Assembly (NCBI GenBank): GCA_032622095.1
Contig: CP136061.1
Location: 256,962,077 to 257,026,076 of the forward strand
From: Siphonodentalium dalli
Taxonomy: Eukaryota > Mollusca > Scaphopoda > Gadilida > Siphonodentaliidae
Direction of reading: 5' to 3'
Length of the DNA stretch: 64,000 nt
Shown here: one piece after another, positions 1-10,978 of the stretch
How the letters are laid out: every line of letters begins with the position of its first letter
Numbering within the stretch: position 1 is the first letter of the stretch
The notes under the pieces: generated by a model
What the model saw: the letters and a program-made list of their open reading frames with translations, nothing else
Told to the model about the DNA's origin: nothing
Database searches by the model: none
Program-made: the position numbers and the translations under genes

Positions 1-210
1 CAAGGGTTATAATCCGATTGTTCAATAGTCCAAAGTTTTAATAGTCCGAGGATTCAATATTGTGATGGTGCAATAGTACAAGTGCACAGTGGTCCGAGGG
101 TCTAACTGAATAAGGTGTTAATAGTCCGATGGTCAGCGTCCGGGCCGGCCCGAAATACACTTTTGCTGAATGTTTTTTTCAAAAAAAATTAATTTTGTCT
201 TTTACAGCCT
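1..210. other. Upstream flank, no gene seen
   Basis: Short degenerate iterations of an AATAGTCCGA-like motif occur in the first 140 bases. Nothing else is recognised. Confidence 0.4.
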
Positions 211-583
211 TTACAGTGATGTGAAACACTCCGGTACGGTGCTCAAATAGAAATGTAGAATAATCTTGCTCAAAGCAAGTTATTTTTACGAATATAAATC
301 CAAATTTACAACACACACCGTCATTCTAATATATCAATTAAATGCAATGACTCTCGATGGCGAAATCATTTGCGCTCGTTTATCGCCGTTTGTTGCGTCC
401 CGAATTGAGATGTAAATATTTATAATTGCGCGTTGTTCAGGCGACGTTTTCTATGGAGTGGTGTGGTCGATTTCGTTGAGATTTTCGGCGACGCTAGTAG
501 AATTCTATATTCCCCAGTTGGCACATCGCCTAAGTTCTAACTTATCAGTTTCATGCACCCGAACAAGTCCATAATATGTCTTT
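211..583 (+). repeat. Diverged dispersed repeat, copy 1
   Basis: This stretch aligns, with many substitutions and small indels, to 46859-47234 in the same orientation. Shared landmarks are GTGAAACAC near the start, ACTCTCGATGG, CTATGGAGTGGT and CCGAACAAGT at the end. The two copies are 46 kb apart. The family is not recognised and no coding potential is seen. Confidence 0.75.
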
Positions 584-865
584 AATATATATGTTTTGCT
601 TGCACAATTAACCACTACGAGTAAATTGGGCGAGTACCTTAAATTGGTTAAATTATCCTGTTTAAATACTCATCGACGAGTTGTTCCCTCAGTGGGGGGG
701 GGGGGTGGGTATTACGACAATACAGTCTGAACATATCCCAACAATAAATAAGACTCCTTCTGCAGTTTTATAATTTGTCGTCTACTTGTGTTTGCTGAAC
801 ACCCTTGGGTCGAATAACAGACATTTCCAAGGTATACATTTATAACTGAATGGGAGAATCCATTT
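584..865. other. Non-coding, nothing recognised except a G run
   Basis: AT-rich sequence with a run of about ten G residues near 694. No exon, RNA gene or repeat relationship was found. Confidence 0.35.
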
Positions 866-1294
866 GTGACCCGCCATATCAAATTCAGTCGTAAGACGGG
901 ATTTTTTTTGCCCTGTGCCAATGCATTCTCTTATATATAAGAGAATGCATTGGTCTAATAATTTTTTATCATTTTTTAAAAATAAATGTTTCTTACAATT
1001 TTTAGGACATAAAATAAAAAACATCCATTACCCTGCAGGGAGCCCCACACATATATAGAAGCATATAGAAGAGTATCGTCTGCTCATGTTTGTCTGGGGC
1101 TCTGTATGGGTGAAATTATAAAATTGTTAAAGAATACAAGAAAAAATTATTAAAATTGTAAAAAATTGTTAGGCCAATGCATTCTCTTATATATGCGAGG
1201 CGACCTATGGTCGACTCGCATATATAAGAGAATGCATTGGCACAGGGTAAAAAAAAAATCCCGACTTACGACTGAATTTGATATGGCGGGTCAC
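866..1294. mobile_element. MITE with nested hairpins, family A copy 1 (complete)
   Basis: The element has inverted ends that begin GTGACCCGCCATATCAAAT and close with the reverse complement. It is flanked on both sides by ATTT (862-865 and 1295-1298), a probable 4-bp target duplication. Next to each end is a second, strongly palindromic block built around GCCAATGCATTCTCTTATAT. The centre is AT-rich and non-coding. A full copy is at 34476-34930, with partial copies at 8266-8565 and 57482-57720. It is non-autonomous and the superfamily is not assigned. Confidence 0.8.
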
Positions 1295-1548
1295 ATTTAG
1301 TATAGATAGAGTAAATGCAGGAGCTATGACGTCAGTAATGCACAGATATCCACAAAGTTATTTGGGTTATCCACAAAACACCCAGTGAATATCAATTAAG
1401 ATAATTAGCATTTATTTCAAAACATTCTCATTCAACAAAATTCCTTCCCCTTGTTAATAAAAGCTTCGGCCGATGAAGACTTGCTCTCCTTTCGAGACAC
1501 GCTTTCGTTATGACACCGAGGGGTCCCAAACCAACACAGAGACGTTTC
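1295..1548. other. 5' flank of the protease gene, no promoter element identified
   Basis: A TATA box or transcription start could not be identified with confidence. The gene's 5' untranslated exon, if separate, may lie here or further upstream. Confidence 0.3.
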
Positions 1549-1822
1549 AAGATATACAACACCAAGGTGACTAAGAAGAAAGAAATTCTGCCAACGTGGG
1601 TGTCTGCTTCGGTATATTCAGCCAAATTCAAGAATAGAGGGGTTTTGAGATATACAACACCACGGTGACTACGAAAAAAGCAATTCTTCAAACGTGATAG
1701 TTTGTGCTTTTTGGTAATTTCAGCAACAAGTTCAAGAATAGAGGGGTTGTGAGATATACAGCACCACGTTCACAACGAAAAAAGCAATTCTCCCAACGAT
1801 CAGAACAAGTTCAAGAATATAT
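1549..1822 (+). repeat. Three degenerate copies of a ~100-bp repeat abutting the start codon
   Basis: Copies begin near 1549, 1648 and 1751 with AGATATACAACACCA-like sequence and end in TTCAAGAATA. The last copy stops about 20 bases before the ATG of the protease gene, so it probably forms part of the 5' UTR or proximal promoter. An in-frame TAG at 1739-1741 shows that the coding frame does not extend far upstream. Confidence 0.65.
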
Positions 1823-1840
1823 GTGTTTTACGGATACGTG

Positions 1841-2174
1841 ATGGGTGTGAACAGTATTATCGTTATTCTAGCCATAATAATATGTGACTTGACGCGATTT
1901 TGTGCTTCGCAAACGTGTCGGAACATATACCGGCCATGTCGTAGCTGTGATTATCACTGGTACAGGGACAGGGCAAACTGCACGCGATACGTTATATGCT
2001 ATAAGGGAAGACCTTACGAGTTCAAGTGTAAAACGGGACTTGTTCTCTCCAAGCAAGCTAGAATATGTGTTCCAGTGGACAGCAAATTGAATGACTGCCC
2101 GGCAGGGGCGACAACTCCGAAACCAGTGCCCCCGACACCAGTGTCGCCAATTACGGACCCAATGCCTCCTCAAT
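1841..2174 (+). CDS. Protease exon 1: signal peptide, CBM14 domain, linker
   Basis: The ATG at 1841 is the first in-frame ATG after a stop at 1739-1741. The frame opens six codons earlier at a GTG, which is not a plausible animal start. The first 23 residues have a hydrophobic core (IIVILAIII) ending in FCAS, a typical signal peptide. The following Cys pattern, with aromatic residues between ([29 protein letters not shown]), fits the peritrophin-A chitin-binding module. The exon ends in the Pro-rich linker at a strong donor, GTGAGT (2175-2180), in phase 1. Confidence 0.88.
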
Positions 2175-5100
2175 GTGAGTATTGTATCCTGAGTGTTTCT
2201 CTAACCTTCTCGGATATTCCGCAACTTGGTGCAACAGAAATGAGCACACCGTTGGTTTATAAGTTTTATATAACAGGGTGGTTTCTTAATGTGTAGCAAT
2301 ACAACACCCATATAATATAGTTTATATAGCTCGCGACAATGCTTACTGCATTACGGATGGCAAAATGTAGTTTTGCAATATAACACGCATATAACAAGAA
2401 AACCATAGTCAGAAATGGTAACGCGCTCAAGGTCATATATTATATACCCATGATTGTAATTATAGAATCTTTTTCATTTCTGTTATTTGTAATTGGTATA
2501 GCTTATAACAAACCAAAAATCAACATTATTGACATAATGTAAACGCCAATAAACGAAATTGAAATTCTCAACTACACCTTTTACCGGGCTCGGCCTTGGG
2601 GTCGCATTACATCTCGGCCTCGTAGTCGCACTACAACTGTGAATGTGTCCCAATAACTAACAATCTATAAATAGAACCCCCAGCGCTATGGCAGCGCCCG
2701 GGCGAAACTAGAATATGTACATTAGTATACACGCGGCGCGCGTGATAATTGACTGTCTTGGGTAGAAAGCGATAACTATTTTCCCGAGGTGAAGACTTTT
2801 GAACAGCAAGCATGACTATTGATCACGATCTTGATCGATAGTCCTGCTTGCTGTTAATCAGAAGTCACCATCGAGCGAAAATTGCTCTCATTATATACTC
2901 TCGCAGAAGATTATACTGTCATTTGATTGTACGAAGCAGAAAAAAGTTGTCATAGAGTAATTTTAGCCATTACCCGACAACAGAACTATTACCCGGGCTA
3001 TAATAGTCTTCGGACTATTATCCACCCGCTGACGTCACGATTGGCGCGAGGCGAGACTTGTGGCTAGTGCGAACTATCGCCCGTGTCATAGTCCTCGAAA
3101 TATTTATCCACCTGCTTACCTCACTGTTAGTATGTGGCGAGAATTGTGTCATATACAATTACAAACCGATTTCCTGCCTTTTCGGCGGAATATCCTTTCT
3201 AAACAGCAAGACATCATCGAGGGGAAAAAGTTCTCTCCATCCCAGCAGCTAATAGGCATATGTTGTTCCACCGAGAAACAAAAAGGTGTCTTATTATATA
3301 TGATACATTCTTTTCTCTCGTCAACAATGACGTCAGAAGGCGGATAATAGCCCGGGTGATAGTTAGCGTGTCAGGCAATGATCAAAAACTACTTTATGTC
3401 ACGTGATAGATATTCACCCATTCCAAACTTAGAATGTGAACTCTGCGTAGATAAAAAAAAATCACATTTAAAGCCCATTGGCGGCTTTAAGCTGAAAACC
3501 AGGGTCTCTGTGGATACAACTTGGAAATGAAGATACATGTATATCGATCAATACCTTAAATACTTGAATTTTATAATGCCACGAAGATACTCATAGAAAC
3601 AAGAAAAGTCGTGTATTGTGGAACAATATTGAACGTCCCTTATTACTATGTGTCTGATATGGTAAATATAAAGAGCGTTTGTCTTATTCCTGCACGAAAC
3701 AGCTGGGTTTTTCCCCCGAGTGTTGAAAGCATGTAGATAGTCATTTTGCTTATTTGTTGTTATCTATCATATCCATTCTTTCAAATTACGTGGACATATA
3801 TGTTAGGGGTTGAAAATGGGCCATGTTATGTTATGTTATATATGTTAGGGCCCCTTCCCCCACCCCCATGCCCGATTAACTATAATATAAAGGATCTCTG
3901 TATCAAACGAGTTTCATATCATCTTTTACATTGTTGGCTGAGGCGCTTCACAGCCGTATACGACATTATTGCGCACTCGAGCTGACGGCGGAAAATATAT
4001 GAATGAATATATAGTTGTGATGCATAACATTTACACAAAATGGAGTATTCACGATATTATTTATAAACACAACTCCCCCCTTATGATCACCCTACCACCA
4101 CGTGAAAGCGCCTCGTTGTTATAATCATTAAGTATACGGTCGACACAGCCATTTTGGTACCCGTTTACGATATATTATACAAATGTATAACACTCCTTAA
4201 TGGTGTTGTGCCAATCACGCACATGCTCAAGTAACAACGCTCTTTAAAAGAGCCAACAATTGCTTAAGGGAATGGCTAAAGCTCTGAATCATTCACCAAA
4301 ATTAATCTTGGAATTATTATATAATATCCACATCCCAACAGTACAGTTGATCACAACCTTAAGTTCTTAACCACGACAGTACAGTCGTTATACATAACAT
4401 TTACACAAAATGGTGTCTTCACGATATTATTTATAAACACAACTTCCCCCTTATGATTTCCATACCATCACGTGAACGCGCCTCGTTGGTATAATCATTA
4501 ATTTCGCGGTGGACATAGCCATTTTGGTACCCAATTACGATATATTTTACATAAGGATTAACTGTCATGTGGACTGTTTTTATGGAGATGTAACCGTGAG
4601 GTAAGTGGACATAACTTGTGTAAAACCCGAAGGGTTTTACATACAAGTTATGACCACTTACCTCACGGTTACATCTCCATAAAAATAGTCCACATGACAG
4701 TTAATCCTTATATTTATATACATTTAGCGAAAAAGCCACTTTTGTAAATGTATTTAAATCGAAAAGTGTATCGTGACAAGATCAGCCCAAAATACCCAAT
4801 AGCACCCTTGTCAAAAGTTAATAGGAACAATTTCTCTTCATATTGAAACCCGATGATGTATTAAGTCAATACTGCACGAGTCCAAATGCGCCCAAAACAT
4901 TACGCGTTCGTCTTTCCAAACCCAATGACGTATCGATGGTGTTATGAGCTTGGTGTTATGAGGCGTTGCGCATTCACCGAGAAATAACTGCAACTAGCCA
5001 CGTGGCTAGAATGCTGGATTTAGTGATGACAACACTTAGTGTGTAAATATAAATTTATGAACACTCCTTAATCATGCACATGCTCAAGTAACAACGCCAT

Positions 5101-8100
5101 TTACTAACTTATACTAACTTAAGGGAATGGCCGCAACTCGGAATCATAATTCATCCAAATTAATCTTGGAATTATTATATAATATCCACACCCCAACAGT
5201 ACAGTTGATTATATAATAAGAATCTGATCTCTGTAATGACAACTTAGTTTTTTAATAAAACGCATCTGATATATATATATCTCTCTTTAAAGATTTTCTA
5301 CACGCACCTATGTTGTGACGTCACTGGTAAGTACGTCATACCGGAGCGCGTGGTTGTGACGTGTTTCTGTAACGTCTGGTACTTCATACCAGCGACAGCC
5401 ATCTTGTAGAAGGCTGTACTTTTGTATTCAGTGTCATAACATATATGTGTGTTCAAAAATCAGGCATATATGCCGCACGGACAATCATACATTACGGAAG
5501 AGACAACATAAAAAAAATAAAATTATAGCATACATTATCGCATGAAATTAATTTTTTTATAAAATATAAACACAACTCCCCCATCGTATGATTTCCCTAA
5601 CACCACGTGGACGCGCCTCGTTCATCGCACGAATCTTGTGTTAATATGTCGTGTAAATCTAAACAACGGACTCGTGATTACCGGTAAGAGAGACTCTCGT
5701 TCGCGCGGGTTTTTTTAATTTATTTTTATCTAGTTTGACGTCATGTATTTTGATGGAGAGGGAAATTTGGCCACTTTTTTCCAGCTGGAGGTATAGAACC
5801 GGTAATTTGGTCTATACGGCCCACTCTCTGGTGACCAATTAGGTCGAGCGTTAAGGGCCGAAACCTATCACACACATAGGCTGTATTTGATGTCGGTTAT
5901 GCCAGAGTTACGCTCTTGATAACTCCTTGCTGGTATAGTTTTTTCGATCCCAACTTTATAATTGCTATCTTTTGGACATGGTCTTAGTAAACATTTTCCA
6001 AAATGGGTTAATTATTTTTCCTCCAAAACCATCAGGATAATATTATACTGATAGTCAAACACTGCATAACAATAAACATATACATAAACATACCACCATA
6101 AAGGGTGTGTCAGTTATAATAAGGTTTATAAAATCTAAATATAAGATAAGATAAGTTTAATAGGCAAAACATCCTTATAAGGACAGTATGCAAACATATT
6201 AATATATAGTTGTACATTGAACAATACAATAAATGATATAATAATAGATGGTAATATATAACCATTTAAGTAAAGCTGAATGTGCGTAGGGTCGTCTCGT
6301 CTTCATTTATTCATTGCTTATGAGGCGAAGCTCATCGCGTGCGGAAAATAATTTTCGGATTATATGATATCTGACAGAGATATAACTTTTGTACTAAATT
6401 TGCCAGTAGTGAGTACTATTTACATTACATATTTATATTGTCCCACGAATCAGTGTCGCTTTAACAACGGAACCTCTGAAATCGCACAAACAATAAAACC
6501 TGTTTGTGATAGTGTGTGGAATTCAATAGCTGTTATGCATGGAAAACGTCCGAATCTCGCACAAACAATAAAACCTCTTTGTTACGGTTGTTGGGGGCCT
6601 GGCATGTTGAATCTCTTATTTGGATAGCAGAAGCACATACTTCGCAATGAACTGGGGACCTCGTGGGTGGTAAATGTATAAGTAATGACCCGGGGACATC
6701 GTGGTTGGTGAGTGTGCCGTTGGTGACCTGTGAACTTCGTGTTGGTAAATGTGCAGTAATGGCCCGGGTATACCTCGTGTGTAGTAAATGTACAATAATA
6801 CCTTGGGCACCTCGTAGGTGGTGGATGTTCATTAATGAGCCGGGGACCTCGTGGGTTGTTGATTTGCAGTAATGACCCGGGGACCTCGTGGGTGGTGGAT
6901 TCGCAGTAATGACCCGGGGACGTCGTGGAAGTGAAAGCACGTTGGTGACCGGGGAACCTCGTGGGTAGTAAATGTGCATTAACGACCCGGGATCTCGTGG
7001 TAAGTACATGTAAGTTATGACATAGGGACTTCGTGGGTAGTAATGTATAGTAATGACCTGGGAAACTCGTGGTTAATAAATGTACAGTAACGACATGGAG
7101 ACCTCATGGGTACTAAATTTACAGAAATGACCAGGGGACCTCGCTTTTTTGATTATTTCTTTTTCACATAACGTTGATCATACAATGATTAAATTAAATC
7201 TTATTATGAAATATAAATCATAACACGAAATTTGTATGTGTTCTCTGGGTTTCTGCTATCTTTTATTTTCCTACTCTTTATGACTATATCAGAAACTGCC
7301 TATGCAGCAGGGTACTCTACCTATCATTCGCTTATGTCAGCTTCCGGTGGGTAAGACATGGTACCTCTAATTGTGGACTCTTCTGCTATAGGGCATCCCC
7401 CCTCTACTCACATAATGTGGGTCACACAAAGCAAATTACGTGGACATATATTTTATAGGTTGAATATGGGCCATGTTATGTTATGTTATATATGTTAGGG
7501 CCCCTTCCCCCACCCACATGCCCGATTAACTCTAATATAAAGGATATCTTTATAAAACGAGTTTGATATAATTTGTTACATTGTTGGCTGAGGCGCTTCA
7601 CAGCCGTATACGACATTATTGCGCACTCGATCTGACGGCGGAAAATATAGTTCCCGAATTTGCCTCTTAAATTTTTTGTCTATTTTCGTTAGTGCAACTA
7701 AGTTGGACAAGAAGTTAACTTTATTGAACAAAGTAATCATTTTGCATTTCTGGTGGTGTTGTTATGTGCGGATTTACGAAGTAGTATTAATCCGCCTGAT
7801 TCAATGTAAAGTGATGTTGTTGGCGCGATGCCAACATGGCGGGAACCACCCACCAATTAGCCTCTAATGAGATATGAGGAAAAACGTAATGGCTTTTTAA
7901 ATGATATAATAGCGGTTTCATGTGATATATAACTATTATAGCAACACAGTTATTTGTCAGACTTGTTAAAACCCCTATAATATTCGCTTTTGAAATTTCT
8001 TATACCTCCTTCCAAAATTACGAAGACACAATTTGGATGCTCGAATGAGCCATGTTCGTTTAATCTCTTCCAGCTGCTTGCGGGGTAGTTCTTGGCACAA

Positions 8101-10055
8101 TGATAGTTGGTGGACAACCTGCAGACGAGGGTAATTGGCCATGGCAAGTGTCTATGCAGATATTAAAAGGAAATTTCGGAGTACACAATTGCGGGGGTGT
8201 TCTAATAAACGACCAATGGATTCTTACTGCAGCACATTGCTTTAAAGACAGGTGCGTCGATATTTTAAAAACAATTTTATAATTTCACCCATACAGAGCC
8301 CCAGACAAACACGAGCAGACGACACTCTTCTATGTGCTTCTATATATGTGTGGGGCTCCATGCAGGGTAATGGATTTTTTTATTTTATGTCCTAAAAATT
8401 GTAAGAAACATTTATTTAAAAAAAATGATAAAAAATTGTTAGGCCAATGCATTCTCTTATATATGCGAGGCGACCTATGGTCGACTCGCATATATAAGAG
8501 AATGCGTTGGCAGAGGGTAAAAAAATCCCGACTTACGACTGGATTTGATATGGCGGGTCACATGCATGATCCGATTGGCAGCTGATCAATCACGGAACAG
8601 GATTTAGTGCTAGTGCTTGGAGTTTTTTTCACTCATTTTTCAATTTATATAAAAGGTCACAGAGTATACAGAAAAACAAGTGATGTTCACCATTTTAACA
8701 CTAAATAAGTCAGAATATAATTAAAAACTTCCCACTTAATAGGCAAAAGGAAGTGAAAAATCCTTGTAAACACCATCATTCATATAACAGGTACCATGGA
8801 TATCCACAAAATCGCACTTAAAATTACGTTAATACGTTAAAAAAACGATACATTGGGAACGCTCTTTATTATCTACCGCTAATGGCCAACGGAATAGTGG
8901 ACGCTCTTTATAAGAGGCTGTCATATGAATTTTGTCCAGGCTGACAAAAAGTAAAAATGAGCTAAAACTTTCCCTTTATAAGACGCTATTTGGCCGTCCA
9001 GACCTCATATTAATTAGCTCATTTATCCGACGTAATTATTTTCTGGTATTGAACATGAACACGTAAATAAATATGAAGGTTCTATGGTCTGATATCGGAC
9101 AATATATCTATAATACTGACTGGATTTTCTAACTCATTTATAAACAACATCACTATCACCACCATCATCATCATCATCATCATCGGCACCATCATCATCA
9201 TTATCATAACCAACAATATCCCCAAGTTCTTCCTCGTCTTCACCATCATCATCATCAACATTATCATGGTCATCAGCATAATCATCATTATTATCATCAT
9301 CATCATCATCATCATCATGTCGCCATTTTCAACATCATCCCACCATCGCACCACAATAGCAGAATCATCATCATCGTCATCATCATCATAATCATCATCA
9401 TAATCATCATTGTCATAAAACCTATCTTTGTACATACGTGTAAATACGTCTTCCTCCTCATATTTATTCTTATTCCTATTCGATAACATTTATAGATAAT
9501 ATTATTCTGTTCATTTTGATGTGCATAACAATGTTATGAAATCTTCAGTAATTGGAGGAAATAAAGATATAATAATAATAACTACATTGAAATGGACTTT
9601 AATCAATTGGAGGGATAGTCAAATAATAAAAACAAACTATATACGACGAAAGACAACAGTGCAGAAGAATATAAATCTATTGTTTTGATAATTAAGTGCA
9701 ACAAACGATCTACTCGTCAATGACTATTTTGCAAAGAAATTATTAAATTTGCCTACGATTTTAAGGCATTATTAACCCATGTGTGTGATTTTAAGGCATT
9801 ATTAACCCATGGGTGTGATTTTAAGGCATTATTAACCCATGGGTGTGATTTTAAGGCATTATTAATCCATGTGTGTGATTTTAAGGCATTATTAACCCAT
9901 GGGTGTGATTTTAAGGCATTATTAACCCATGGGGGTCATTGCATCTTATATCGAGTATATGACCAACTTCCGATTTGGGGGCGGGGAGTGGGTATATACA
10001 TACACGTAGTCTTTTAGAGGTGCTCATTCAGCGAATCCGAATCTCGCAGTACACT

Positions 10056-10134
<79 letters not shown>

Positions 10135-10894
10135 CTCTGAAGTCACACCACATATGTTATTCGCGGTCTGTCTTGAAACCTATAATGCTATTTTTTTTAA
10201 ATCGCCATTTAAAATGTAGTATTCGGCCAGCCGTACGCAGGTACTATTACTCACTTGATTTAAGAAATTCGGTTTGCTTACAGCATGAACGAGGAAGAGT
10301 TCTACATTTTAATGGGAACTCATAAGAAAGCATTCTGGCCGTCAACAGCCACTGTGAGGAAAGTCGACCGGATCGTCGTGGTGAGTATTAACCCCCACCA
10401 CAACAAATAAGCGTGTGGACCACATGGCTTCACGAAAGTAGACTATGTCGCAGGCATAGCTGTGACAATCTCTCGTGCAATTATATAGAACATTCGCACG
10501 ATGGGGAATCACGTGGTTTCGACTTGATGAGTATCACGCATTCAAAATAGCCGAGACGATCGCAAACGCGACCAGAAACGAGAAAAAAAGTAATAAACTG
10601 GGATTGACATATTACATAGTATTTTGGCGGCCACGAACATAATTATGCTATACTATTTTGCAAACAGGCTGATACCTTATCTGTGTACAAACCCACATTT
10701 TGACAAAAGTAAACTGTTGTCAGTCGAATGCATGGACTGTTGTATTCCACGAACATCCGACTGGCAACTTTGGTCAAAATGTTATAGAAACTACCGAATA
10801 TTAAAAAAACTATCATAAAAAATATTTTCGGGAACATGCTCAGTGGATTAGCGGGCATCGATAATGTCTTAGAAAAATTACACCGATGTAATCC

Positions 10895-10978
<84 letters not shown>

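Larger units (their letters stand above)
2175..8073 (+). other. Protease intron 1 (5.9 kb)
   Basis: Donor GTGAGT; acceptor after a pyrimidine-rich tract (TCTCTTCCAG) ending at 8073. It contains dispersed repeats, hairpins and one degenerate minisatellite, listed separately. The stretches 2175-2640, 3366-3782, 5640-6640 and 7651-8073 show nothing recognisable. Confidence 0.85.
8252..10283 (+). other. Protease intron 2 (2.0 kb)
   Basis: Donor GTGCGT, acceptor TTTGCTTACAG. Contains a partial family-A MITE, a CAT/ATC microsatellite, a 30-bp tandem repeat and a TA tract. 8566-9136 and 9476-9756 show nothing recognisable. Confidence 0.85.

Noticed and set aside
1823-1840. Upstream GTG as protease start
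   Set aside because: Animal genes rarely start at GTG. The ATG at 1841 gives a normal signal peptide.
5810-5960. tRNA-derived SINE
   Set aside because: Fragments resembling A and B boxes are present, but about 110 bases apart, too far for a pol III promoter, and no tail or TSD was seen.
9082-9489. Asp/Met-rich minus-strand frame
   Set aside because: Caused by the CAT/ATC microsatellite.
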